A DNA stretch of 45,448 nt from Verrucomicrobiota bacterium (GTDB lineage: Bacteria; Verrucomicrobiota; Verrucomicrobiia; Limisphaerales; UBA9464), in contig VHCX01000025.1 in the NCBI GenBank assembly GCA_016871615.1, forward strand, positions 1-45,448, given 5' to 3'. The notes beneath the pieces are model-generated. The model saw only the letters and a list, made by a program, of their open reading frames with translations, ran no database searches and was not told where the DNA came from. Both the position numbers and the translations under genes were made by a program. Shown one piece after another: positions 32,241 to 43,538 of this stretch; within the stretch, counting starts at the first letter, position 1, and every line of letters starts with the position of its first letter.

Positions 32241-33146
32241 ATGAAGCATTGGACCCGGAGGGACTTCCTGAAGGCGGCGTCGACGGGGGCGTCCATGGTG
32301 GCGGCGGGATGTGCGACGGAGGGAGGGGGAGCCCCAGACGGGGGCCTGGTCGGGAGCCAGCTTTACGGATGGGGGCAATACTACCACCGGGAGGGCAAGG
32401 ATCTGAACGCCCACCTGGACGAGGTGTTTTCGGCGCTTCGGGACGCCGGATACGACTACGCCGAGGGCAATCTGGATTCGGGTCGGCCGGAGAAGAACGC
32501 GGAGTTTGCGGACAAGCTACGGGCCAAGGGGTTGCGGCCGGTGAGTCTGTACACCGGGGGCGCCTTGCACGGCGACGGTGCCGAGGTCGTGGTAGATCGG
32601 TTGGTGGTGGCCTCAACGGTGGCGGCGCATTCGGGATTCGAGGTGATCGTCTGCAATGCCGACCCCATCGGGCGCGACAAGACCGACGAGGAGCTCAAGC
32701 GCCAGGGGCGTTCGCTGGCCATGCTCGGCCGGGAACTCAAGGCCCTGAAGCTGCGCCTCGGCGTGCATCACCACACGCCGGAGTTGGTCCGCGACGGCCG
32801 CGAATACCACCACAACTTCGCCGTCACACAGGCCGGTGAGGTCGACTTCTGCATCGACACGCACTGGATGCTGCGGGGAGGCATCGTGCCGATGGACGCG
32901 CTGCGGCAATACGGGGATCGGATGGTCTCATGGCATTTGCGCCAAAGTCGCGACAAGACCTGGTGGGAGGACCTCGATGAGGGGGACATCGACTACGCCG
33001 AGATCGCCGCGTTTGCCAGGTCCCGCCGGATGGCCCGCCGCTACTCGGTGGAGTTGGCTCTGGAAGGCGGCACCCGGATCACCCGGTCGGTCGTCGAGAA
33101 CCATCGCCGGAGCCGGGAATTCGTGCGGCGCGTGTTCGGGGCGTAA
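32241..33146 (+). CDS. Tat-exported xylose-isomerase-like TIM-barrel protein
   Basis: A 301-residue protein from the ATG at 32241. It has a twin-arginine signal RRDFLK and a weak lipobox (VAAGC, C24), so it is exported folded and may be a lipoprotein. The rest is a xylose-isomerase-like (AP endonuclease family 2) TIM barrel: VFSALRDAGYDYAEGNLDSG, KGLRPVSLYTGG, LGVHHHTPEL, EVDFCIDTHWMLRGG, MVSWHLRQS, YSVELALEGG. The His, Glu and Asp residues at the strand ends are consistent with metal binding. Family members act as sugar epimerases, isomerases or dehydratases; many exported ones in this phylum have no assigned substrate. It diverges from the glucuronate-isomerase-like gene, which suggests related sugar metabolism. 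Confidence 0.88.
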   Translation: MKHWTRRDFLKAASTGASMVAAGCATEGGGAPDGGLVGSQLYGWGQYYHREGKDLNAHLDEVFSALRDAGYDYAEGNLDSGRPEKNAEFADKLRAKGLRPVSLYTGGALHGDGAEVVVDRLVVASTVAAHSGFEVIVCNADPIGRDKTDEELKRQGRSLAMLGRELKALKLRLGVHHHTPELVRDGREYHHNFAVTQAGEVDFCIDTHWMLRGGIVPMDALRQYGDRMVSWHLRQSRDKTWWEDLDEGDIDYAEIAAFARSRRMARRYSVELALEGGTRITRSVVENHRRSREFVRRVFGA

Positions 33147-33167
33147 ACCCCGGATCACCCCCTCCGG

Positions 33168-33192
33168 GATCCGCCTTGGCGGATCTGTTGTG
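33168..33192 (+). terminator. Terminator candidate after the TIM-barrel gene
   Basis: GATCCGCC (33168-33175) and GGCGGATC (33178-33185) form a perfect eight-base inverted repeat (seven pairs with a four-base loop in practice), followed by TGTTGTG. It lies 21 bases after the stop codon. The T-tract is imperfect. Confidence 0.5.
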
Positions 33193-33310
33193 AGGAACCG
33201 CGGGCACTGGGCCAAGTGGGGGGCCTCCTGCATCCGTTGCCATGGGCGCGGGCGTGGTGCGCTCCTGGGGGGAACCGGTGGGCGGGACGGCGCGGACGGC
33301 CCGATGGACG

Positions 33311-33343
33311 GGCCCCGGGGCGGCCTGGCGAGCCCCGGGGGCC
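33311..33343 (-). terminator. Strong GC hairpin downstream of the convergent secreted-protein gene
   Basis: GGCCCCGGGGC (33311-33321) pairs with GCCCCGGGGGCC (33332-33343) with one bulged base and a ten-base loop. It sits about 70 bases beyond the stop of the minus-strand gene at 33411. No T-tract is visible, so the role as terminator is tentative. The rest of 33147-33410 holds no gene that I can support. Confidence 0.35.
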
Positions 33344-33410
33344 GCTGGCCGATGGACGATGGACGGAGCTTGGGGTCAACGCGAGGGCCAAGACGCCCTC
33401 GCCCGTGGGA

Positions 33411-34709
33411 TCACCGGTCGGCTTTGCGCGCGGCCTTTTCGGCCTTGGCGTTCTCCTCGAGCAGGCGGGTCAGGGATTCCGAGGGCTTCAGGCCCAGGGC
33501 GGTCGCGGCGTGCTTGACGGCGTCGGGACCAAATTCCTTGGTCTTCTTGGCTGAGCCCAGCCGCACCGGCCAGTCGCGGGCGCCCTGCTGCTTGCGGGCC
33601 AGCCACAGGAATCCGTCGGCACCGGCCGGCCACGCCTCACCGACCGACACCCACAGTCGCACCGCCGTGCTGGGAGGCAGGCGCGTGGCCAGGGGCGGCA
33701 ACTGGCTGGCCGTCAACGGCAGTTGGACCAACTGGCAGCGCAGCAGCGACGGATCCCGCGGGGACACGCCGGCCGCCACGTAGCCGTCCGGTTCGGAGAA
33801 CAGCGCCGTGAGCGCCTGTCCGTTGGCCGGGGCCGGCCACTCGAATCGGACCACGTCGAGCACGTTGGTCTCGAAGTCGCGGCCCTCGCCGGGCAGCGTC
33901 ACGGTCAAGGAAGCGGCCCCCAGCCCGACCTTCGGGAGACCGGGCTCCTCGGACAAGGTGGGTGCGATGGCCGTGAAGGAGACCGGGGCGGCCGACAACC
34001 GGGCCCGCATCAGGGCCACCGCGTCGTCCAGGGAGACCACGTGGTGCACGTCGCCCGTGACGGGCGTGGGTGGATGCTGGCGACGCGGCGGGGTGGCCCC
34101 GAAGAACTGGTCGGCTGAGCCGCTGCGGGAGGCCCCGCCCGCCAGGCGGATCGCGTGGTTCATGGCCTTGGCGAGGGCCTGGGCCTGGGCCTCGTCATCG
34201 ACGCCGATCCAACCGGAGGAGACCGACCGGGCAGGCATCTCCTCGTTGACATCCTGCCACTTCCGCACACCGGTCACCCGACCCGAATCGCTCAGCCACA
34301 CCGCAAACGCCCGCCGATCCCCGGCGAACCACAGGCGGACATGCGTGGCGTCCGGGTCGAGATCGGCGAGCGAGAACTCGGTGGATTCGCTCCGGTCCAG
34401 GCCTCCGGGAATCCCGTCGCTGGCGGTGGTGCGGAAGCGCAGGCGCCGCCCCAGCACCTGCGACAGCTTCACGCGCAGGCGGCCGCCGCCGCCGATGTTC
34501 CGGAACTGCCCATGCTCCTCGACCGTGCGCCGGATGAAATCGATGGTTTCGTCGAAGGTGGGATCGGCCTGCAATGGGACCGGGGCCCCGGTGGCCAGGG
34601 CGATCGACAACCGGAGCACCGGCCACCAGGTTGCCAGTCCCCGGGGCAATGTTTCCCGCCCACGCACCCCGACGGTGGCGGTCCGGGAGTGCGACAGGGC
34701 GGTGGGCAT
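33411..34709 (-). CDS. Exported protein of unknown function
   Basis: A 432-residue protein from the ATG at 34709. The N-terminus is long and basic with a hydrophobic core at about 25-44 (GLATWWPVLRLSIALATGAP), ending PLQADP, consistent with a signal peptide of unusual length; a shorter start is possible. The mature part begins TFDETIDFIRRTVEEHGQFR and contains a lipocalin-like or beta-rich region (LSQVLGRRLRFRTTASD, ATHVRLWFAGDRRAFAVWLS). The C-terminus is rich in Ala, Lys and Glu (LLEENAKAEKAARKADR). I recognise no named family. It is the last gene of a minus-strand series, 67 bases after the glutaredoxin-like gene. Confidence 0.75.
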   Translation of the reverse strand: MPTALSHSRTATVGVRGRETLPRGLATWWPVLRLSIALATGAPVPLQADPTFDETIDFIRRTVEEHGQFRNIGGGGRLRVKLSQVLGRRLRFRTTASDGIPGGLDRSESTEFSLADLDPDATHVRLWFAGDRRAFAVWLSDSGRVTGVRKWQDVNEEMPARSVSSGWIGVDDEAQAQALAKAMNHAIRLAGGASRSGSADQFFGATPPRRQHPPTPVTGDVHHVVSLDDAVALMRARLSAAPVSFTAIAPTLSEEPGLPKVGLGAASLTVTLPGEGRDFETNVLDVVRFEWPAPANGQALTALFSEPDGYVAAGVSPRDPSLLRCQLVQLPLTASQLPPLATRLPPSTAVRLWVSVGEAWPAGADGFLWLARKQQGARDWPVRLGSAKKTKEFGPDAVKHAATALGLKPSESLTRLLEENAKAEKAARKADR

Positions 34710-34776
34710 GCGGAATGGGGGACGATGGCCGCGGGCCGTGATCCGGTGGACCGAAAGACGGCCAGGGCGGACGCCT

Positions 34777-35136
34777 TCAGCGCTTGAAGGCCAGCGGCGC
34801 CGGTTGCGGGGCCGCCGGGGCCGCCCCGGGCATCTCGTGGGCGCAAGGCTGGTTGATGGGCACCTCGGGCGCGCGGTTGTTCGGATGAACGATGCGGTTC
34901 TGGAGCATCCACGCCTCGACCTCTTCGCCCGAGACATCGGCCAGCATCTTGCCGTCGATCTCGACGGTCGGTTGCTTGGTCTGGCCGGTCTTCTGGACCA
35001 TTTGGTCGAAGAACTCCGGGCGGTTGATGATGTCGCGCTCCTCGAAGGCGAGGTCGTACTTCTTGAAGACGGCGCGAACCCCGGCGCTCCATCCGCACCA
35101 GGGTTTCAGGTAGGCGATGATCGTAGGCTTCGACAT
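34777..35136 (-). CDS. Glutaredoxin-like protein with a CGWS active site
   Basis: A 119-residue thioredoxin-fold protein. It begins MSKPTIIAYLKPWCGWSAGV, with the active site C14-G-W-S17, so only one cysteine is present at the redox site as in monothiol (CxxS) glutaredoxins. The cis-proline region is QTKQPTVEIDG, and the helix GEEVEAWMLQNR follows. A Pro/Ala-rich C-terminal extension after the fold contains one more cysteine (QPCAHEM). Monothiol glutaredoxins usually bind or deliver [2Fe-2S] clusters; the CGWS site differs from the usual CGFS, so that role is not certain. It is 112 bases downstream of metH on the same strand. Confidence 0.85.
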   Translation of the reverse strand: MSKPTIIAYLKPWCGWSAGVRAVFKKYDLAFEERDIINRPEFFDQMVQKTGQTKQPTVEIDGKMLADVSGEEVEAWMLQNRIVHPNNRAPEVPINQPCAHEMPGAAPAAPQPAPLAFKR

Positions 35137-35248
35137 ATTTCACGGGGAAACTGGCAGTTCATCCGTCCGGCGCAACCCGGGAAACATCGGGCGGCACTCA
35201 GGGTCTCACGGCCGCCCCGCAACCCTCGGCAGGGCTCCGGACCAACGC

Positions 35249-39052
<3,804 letters not shown>

Positions 39053-39054
39053 GG

Positions 39055-39071
39055 CCGGAGGGTATCTCCGG
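39055..39071 (-). promoter_or_regulatory. metH: Hairpin abutting the metH start codon
   Basis: On the coding strand CCGGAG, loop ATACC, CTCCGG, then CC and the ATG: a perfect six-base-pair stem. The GGAG in its 5' arm is the only Shine-Dalgarno-like sequence near the start, so the fold would hide it. This is compatible with translational control, but could be chance in GC-rich DNA. Confidence 0.35.
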
Positions 39072-39384
39072 AAGGTGGTCAATCCAAGGGATAAATCATC
39101 CCATCCCGATTCGTTGATATGTGCGAGAGGCGCTTCTCGGACACCGAGGTGTCGGTGTTTTCCGGCCGCGTGAAGACTTCGACGTCACCTGGATGGATGG
39201 ATCCGCCGGGGAACGATCGCGTAGCCGACTGGTGACCGTGGGTCGAATGGTGCCGGACGGCCCTGAACATCGCATCGTGGTCGCGTTCGTTCTGACCGAA
39301 ATGTCGCCGACCCGTCACCTGATTGTCACAGGCGGCTGGGACGTTGGCTCCATGGGCGTAAACTCCGAACCCTCAAGGGACGGC
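39072..39384. other. Region between divergent metH and the InsH-like gene
   Basis: About 310 bases without a gene I can support, if the downstream gene starts at 39385. The frame of that gene is open back to a GTG at 39121, but the added residues look like non-coding translation. The part next to metH is relatively AT-rich (39080-39120) and probably holds its promoter. It also contains two small inverted repeats, CGAGA/TCTCG and GACACC/GGTGTC, at 39124-39152. I see no riboswitch that I can defend. Confidence 0.4.
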
Positions 39385-39792
39385 ATGGCCAACCAGTGGC
39401 TTGCCAGCGACCTCCTGTCACGCGTGTTCCATGCGGTGGGTGCGACACCGTGGTCAGGCCTCGGATTCCAGGCCGAGCCGGGAGGTCCCACGGCGGCCAC
39501 CCGCATGCTGGCGAGCGTCCTCGTCTTGGCCTATTCGCGAGGCGTGGTCGGATCCGATGAGATTGCCGAGGCCTGCGGGAACGTTCCTGAACTGGAATAC
39601 CTCTGCTCGGGGGATGTGCCGGAACCGCGGGTGCTCCGTCGATTCCGCCGCCACCACACCCCGGCCCTGGTCGAGGGATTGGCCAGGTTCTGGACCGGTT
39701 CCGTGGATGGTATCTCGCCTTTGGCCATGGAACGGGCTCGGCGATGCTTGGAGATGGCAGTGGCGGCCGACAGCCTGGCCATGGACTTCTGA
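39385..39792 (+). CDS. Stand-alone protein resembling the N-terminal domain of IS5-type transposases
   Basis: From the ATG at 39385 (preceded by AAGGGA four bases away) the product has 135 residues; starts at 39352 and 39301 are also possible. The middle reads TRMLASVLVLAYSRGVVGSD, EIAEACGNVPELEYLC and VLRRFRRHHTPALVEGLARFW. This matches the pattern of the InsH N-terminal domain (DUF772), in which a helix bundle with 'Y-RGV-SS-I--AC' and 'L-RFR--H' precedes the DDE nuclease. There is no DDE domain after it, the frame ends cleanly, and no inverted repeats flank it. It may be a domesticated DNA-binding protein. It is transcribed away from metH. Confidence 0.65.
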   Translation: MANQWLASDLLSRVFHAVGATPWSGLGFQAEPGGPTAATRMLASVLVLAYSRGVVGSDEIAEACGNVPELEYLCSGDVPEPRVLRRFRRHHTPALVEGLARFWTGSVDGISPLAMERARRCLEMAVAADSLAMDF

Positions 39793-39961
39793 GCGAGAAC
39801 CCGGTTCGGGCCAGGAATCCGGTTACCGTGGCTCCGGCGGTCCGTGGCCGATGCGACGCCGAAGGTCCGCTCCCAGGAGCCTGCCACCAGGGCCATCGTC
39901 CGGCGCCAGATCCGCGCCAGACCGACGTTACCGAGGGGCAGGCTTGATCGGCTGGCCGGCT

Positions 39962-41332
39962 TTACCGGGGAGGAGTGGCAGGCGCCAGTTCCAGGATGCT
40001 TGCGACCAGGGCGGTGATGCCGGTCCTCATGGCGGGTCCGGGCTGCGGTCGGAAGAACGGCGAGTGCAGGGAGGGCAGCGGCCTGCCGGTCCGGACCGCC
40101 TCGGCGTTGATCTCCGGCGAAACCACCCCCAGCCAGAACTGGCAGATGGGGATCTTGTCGGCGGTGCGGCCGAATTCGCTGAAGTCCTCGCCGCCCATCA
40201 CCGGCTGGAGGGCCAGCACCCGACCGGCCCCGAGCCAGGTGGAGGCCGTGCGCGACAGGCGACGGGTCAAGGTCGGATCGTTGTACAGGGCCGGGGTGAA
40301 CTCGTTGGCCACCTGGACCTGGGGGTGCAGGTCCGCCGGCAGGCCTGCGCTCTCGGCCAGACCGCGGCAGATCCGGCGGATCGAGGCGAGGGTGTTCTGG
40401 CGGACCTCCTCGGTGTAGCTGCGCAGGGTGAGCTGCAGGTGCACGCTGTCCGGGATGATGTTGTGCTTCGAGCCGCCATGGATGGAACCCACGGTCACGA
40501 CGGCAGGCTCGCCCGGGCGGGTCTCTCGGCTCACCACCGTCTGGAGCGCCAGGACGATTTGCGAAGCCAGCACGATGGGATCCTTGGTGAGATGCGGATA
40601 GGCCCCATGCCCGCCGACGCCCCGCACGGTGATGTCCACGGAGTCGACGTTGGCGAAGGTGAAGCCCTCGACGAACCCGACGCTGCCCGTGAGCAGCGAC
40701 GCGTTGCAATGCAGCGCGATGCAGGCGGTGGGCTTCGGGAAGCGCTCGAAGAGACCGTCCTTCAGCACGGCTCTGGCGCCCCCGCCACGTTCCTCGGCCG
40801 GTTGGCCCAGGAAGACAAGCGTGCCGCGCCACGAGTCCTTCATGGCCGACAGGAGCCGGGCGGTCCCGACCAGGCACCCCATGTGGATGTCATGGCCGCA
40901 GGCATGCATGGTGGGCACCCGTTCGCCCACGTCGTTGGTCATCTGATGCGTGCTCGAGAAGGGCAGGCCGGTCTGTTCGCGCACCGGGAGCCCATCGAGG
41001 TCGGATCGCAGAAGGATCACGGGCCCGGGCCCGTTGGTGAGCACCCCCACGACGCCATGCCCGCCGACGCGGCGGGTCACCGTCAGGCCGGCCTTCTCCA
41101 GTTCTGCGGCGATCCGAAGGCCGGTCTCCACCTCCCGGAAGGACAATTCGGGCTGCCGGTGGAGGTCACGGTAGAGGGCCTCGAGGGACGGCAGCTCCCG
41201 GTCTATCCGCTGGGCCACGTCGTCGGCTGGGGCCGCCGCCGCGGTTCGGGGCGGGCACCCCACCAGGGCCCATGCCAGGCTGATGAAGCCCCACCAACGG
41301 GGCTGCCACGCGACCAACGGGATGGAAGTCAT
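39962..41332 (-). CDS. Exported M20-family metallo-amidohydrolase (hippurate-hydrolase-like)
   Basis: A 456-residue protein with an N-terminal signal and a possible lipobox LVGC (C26), so it is exported and perhaps anchored as a lipoprotein. The M20D metal and catalytic motifs are present: RSDLDGLPV (D111, D113), MHACGHDIHMG (C145, H147, H150), GQPAEERGGGA (E180, E181), ALHCN (H208) and the C-terminal MGGEDFSEF. Relatives remove acyl groups from N-acyl amino acids or hydrolyse amide bonds of aromatic and amino-acid conjugates. An exported version may recycle peptides or N-acyl amino acids outside the cell; the substrate is not known. The gene is separated from the ferredoxin gene by a strong terminator. 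Confidence 0.92.
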   Translation of the reverse strand: MTSIPLVAWQPRWWGFISLAWALVGCPPRTAAAAPADDVAQRIDRELPSLEALYRDLHRQPELSFREVETGLRIAAELEKAGLTVTRRVGGHGVVGVLTNGPGPVILLRSDLDGLPVREQTGLPFSSTHQMTNDVGERVPTMHACGHDIHMGCLVGTARLLSAMKDSWRGTLVFLGQPAEERGGGARAVLKDGLFERFPKPTACIALHCNASLLTGSVGFVEGFTFANVDSVDITVRGVGGHGAYPHLTKDPIVLASQIVLALQTVVSRETRPGEPAVVTVGSIHGGSKHNIIPDSVHLQLTLRSYTEEVRQNTLASIRRICRGLAESAGLPADLHPQVQVANEFTPALYNDPTLTRRLSRTASTWLGAGRVLALQPVMGGEDFSEFGRTADKIPICQFWLGVVSPEINAEAVRTGRPLPSLHSPFFRPQPGPAMRTGITALVASILELAPATPPR

Positions 41333-41410
41333 GTCCAGAGGTTGCCATCGGGCACGGTCAAGTCATGCCGATTCCCGACGGGCGCGGCGAGGGGAACGAC
41401 GAGGCCATCC

Positions 41411-41442
41411 CCAACGAAACAACCCGGCCGAGGCCGGGTTGT
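41411..41442 (-). terminator. Intrinsic terminator of the ferredoxin transcript
   Basis: ACAACCCGGCC (41419-41429) and GGCCGGGTTGT (41432-41442) form an eleven-base perfect inverted repeat. Read on the minus strand, the direction of the ferredoxin gene, the stem is followed by TTTCGTT. This is the most convincing terminator in the window. It lies 45 bases after the ferredoxin stop. Confidence 0.75.
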
Positions 41443-41486
41443 GTCTGCGTGATGGAATGACGTCCGGGAGACCCGGGATCGGCACC

Positions 41487-41717
41487 TCAGCCGTTGTTGC
41501 CAATCGCCTCGACCGGGCAGCCCTCCATGGCCTCCTTGCAGGCAGCTTCTTCTTCGGGGGAGGTCGGCTGATTCATCACGTAGGAGTAGCCGCCGTCATC
41601 CCAGCGGGTGAAGTTCTTCGGCGCGGTCTCGCGGCAGAGGTCGCAGTCGATGCATTGGTTGTCGACGAAATACTTGCCCGTGACGTTTTCGGAATACCGG
41701 TTAGAGATGTCAGCCAT
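41487..41717 (-). CDS. [4Fe-4S] ferredoxin
   Basis: A 76-residue soluble protein with a single cluster site: C22-x2-C25-x2-C28 (QCIDCDLCRE) and C67 in EGCPVEAI. A fifth cysteine, C60, sits in the second half, where two-cluster relatives have more. This is the form of small monocluster ferredoxins that carry electrons between dehydrogenases and reductases. The partner is unknown; the nearest upstream gene on the same strand encodes the uroporphyrinogen methyltransferase/synthase fusion, 129 bases away. The start ATG is preceded by an AT-rich stretch (GTTTTGATTT) without a clear ribosome-binding site. Confidence 0.93.
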   Translation of the reverse strand: MADISNRYSENVTGKYFVDNQCIDCDLCRETAPKNFTRWDDGGYSYVMNQPTSPEEEAACKEAMEGCPVEAIGNNG

Positions 41718-41846
41718 AAATCAAAACTTGGCTCGCATCTTCGGCACCGCAAGGCGTGACGGCAAGCGGCATTTTCCCCGGGGTCCTGCCGCGCTTCCGT
41801 GCCCGCGGTGATCGTGGAAAGCACCGGGCGGGATCGGCGGGGCGAT

Positions 41847-43373
41847 TCACGCCGCGGACTTCTTGAGGAGGGTGTCCACCATGCCGTCGATGGTGTGGAC
41901 CTTCGCCTCGGCCGTCGGGTCGATGCCGAGGGCCCGGAGGGCCTTGCTCGTCTCCGGACCGATGGTGAGGGACTTCAGGCCCGGGTGTTTGCGGAGCACC
42001 ACCGGCAGGTCGAACCGCTGGTGGAAGAACTGGACCGCCGAGCCGCTGGCGAAGGTGAGCCAGTCGGCCCCGGAGGCCAGCAGGCTGGCTGCGGCCCCCT
42101 TCGGATCCATCGTCTCGGGCACGGTCCGGTAGCTGGCCACCTCGTCGACGATGCCGCCGCGCTCCTCGAGCAGGCGCCCGAGTTCCGAGGGTGATTCCTC
42201 CGGTCGGATGAGCAGCACCCGCAGGTTCTCGACCGATTCCACCCGCTCGATGGCGTCGGCGATCTTCGCGGCAACGAAGGTGTCCGGCATGGCGTCGACC
42301 TGGAGGTGCAGTTCGGCCAGGCGGGCCGTGGTGGCCGGGCCCACGGCGGCGATGCGCAACCCGCCTAGGCTCCGGATGTCCGGGTAGGCCTTGAAAAAGG
42401 TGTCGAAGAAGCGGGTCACCCCGTTGGGGCTGGTGAACACCAGCCAGTTGTACTCGGTGATGCCCACGATGGCCTCGACGAGGGGCTGCAAGGCCTTGGG
42501 AGGTTCGGTGCGCAGGGTGGGGATTTCCAGAACCTCGGCACCGAGCTCTCCGAGGCGGCGGGCCAGCTCCGAGGCCCCCGTGCGTGTGCGGGTCACCACC
42601 ACCCGTCGGCCATGGAGCGGGCGGCGACCGAACCAGTCCAGTGTCGCGCGCTCGGTCACCACGGGGCCCACGACGATGACCGCCGGACTGGACAGGTCGG
42701 CCTGCTCGACCGCGTCGGCGAGGGTGCTGAGCGTGGCCTCGACGCAGCGCTGCCGGGGCGTCGTGCCCCATTGGACCATCGCCGCCGGGGTGCCGGGATC
42801 CTTGCCGCCCTCGACCAGGCGGAGGCAGATCTCGCGCACCCGCTCGACGCCCATCAGCACCACCAGCGTCCCGGGCGCGGCGGCCAGCTTGGCGAAGTCG
42901 ATGGATTGCCCCCCCTTGGCCGGATCCTCGTGGCCGGTGACCACGGTGAATCCCGACGCATGATCCCGGTGGGTCACCGGGATGCCCGCGTAGTTGAGCA
43001 CCGCCGTCACGGACGACACGCCGGGGACCACCTCGAAGGGCACGCCGGCACGATCCAATTCGGCGGCCTCCTCGCCACCGCGGCCCAGCACGTAGGGATC
43101 GCCGCCCTTGAGCCGCACGACGGTGAGGCCGGCGCGGGCCTTCTCGACCAGCAGCCGGTTCATCTCGTCCTGCGGGATGGCGTGGGATCCCGCGCGCTTG
43201 CCGGCGTCGATGCGCTCGGCATCGGCCGGCGCGAGCGCCAGCACCGACGGCTGGACCAGCGCGTCGTGGACCACCACCTGGGCACGGGCCAGCAGCTCGG
43301 CACCCCGCCGCGTGAGCAGCCCAGCGTCTCCCGGACCGGCTCCGACCAGATACACTCGTCCCTGCGACTTCAT
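41847..43373 (-). CDS. cobA-hemD: Uroporphyrinogen-III C-methyltransferase / uroporphyrinogen-III synthase fusion
   Basis: A 508-residue bifunctional protein from the ATG at 43373. Residues 1-245 are the SAM-dependent methyltransferase (SUMT): VYLVGAGPGDAGLLT, VRLKGGDPYVLGRGGEEAAE, VPGVSSVTAVLNYAGIPVTH and VVLMGVERV. It would make precorrin-2 for siroheme or cobalamin. Residues about 255-505 are uroporphyrinogen-III synthase (HemD): GRRVVVTRTRTGASELARRL, WLVFTSPNGVTRFF, ASGADWLTFASGSAVQFF, and LTIGPETSKALRALG near the end. The pair channels tetrapyrrole from uroporphyrinogen III into the methylated branch. The insertion sequence starts only 67 bases upstream, so the original promoter may have been separated from the gene. 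Confidence 0.94.
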   Translation of the reverse strand: MKSQGRVYLVGAGPGDAGLLTRRGAELLARAQVVVHDALVQPSVLALAPADAERIDAGKRAGSHAIPQDEMNRLLVEKARAGLTVVRLKGGDPYVLGRGGEEAAELDRAGVPFEVVPGVSSVTAVLNYAGIPVTHRDHASGFTVVTGHEDPAKGGQSIDFAKLAAAPGTLVVLMGVERVREICLRLVEGGKDPGTPAAMVQWGTTPRQRCVEATLSTLADAVEQADLSSPAVIVVGPVVTERATLDWFGRRPLHGRRVVVTRTRTGASELARRLGELGAEVLEIPTLRTEPPKALQPLVEAIVGITEYNWLVFTSPNGVTRFFDTFFKAYPDIRSLGGLRIAAVGPATTARLAELHLQVDAMPDTFVAAKIADAIERVESVENLRVLLIRPEESPSELGRLLEERGGIVDEVASYRTVPETMDPKGAAASLLASGADWLTFASGSAVQFFHQRFDLPVVLRKHPGLKSLTIGPETSKALRALGIDPTAEAKVHTIDGMVDTLLKKSAA

Positions 43374-43440
43374 CAGACCGCAGAGCCTACCTTGGGGCCT
43401 CCGGGCCACCAAGAGCGGAACGAACGCGGGCCGTGAACGC

Positions 43441-43460
43441 GCCAGGGTCTTTTGTTCTGA
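43441..43460 (+). repeat. Left terminal inverted repeat of the IS
   Basis: GCCAGGGTCTTTTGTTCTGA. It matches the complement of the right end at 45322-45341 in 19 of 20 positions. The single mismatch is C in place of T at position 17. Confidence 0.88.
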
Positions 43461-43538
43461 GAGCCTCGTAGTGGCGTAAAGTGGGCAGGTTTTCTTTTTT
43501 GTAGACCTACGCCCCTCTTTGAGCTCCAGTGATGCGGG

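Noticed and set aside
39053-39160. A possible SAH riboswitch in the metH leader (CCGAGAAGCGCC resembles the conserved CCGAGGAGCGCTGC).
   Set aside because: The partner strand GCCAGGCUCG and the pseudoknot are absent; the stretch is explained by a local CGAGA/TCTCG hairpin.
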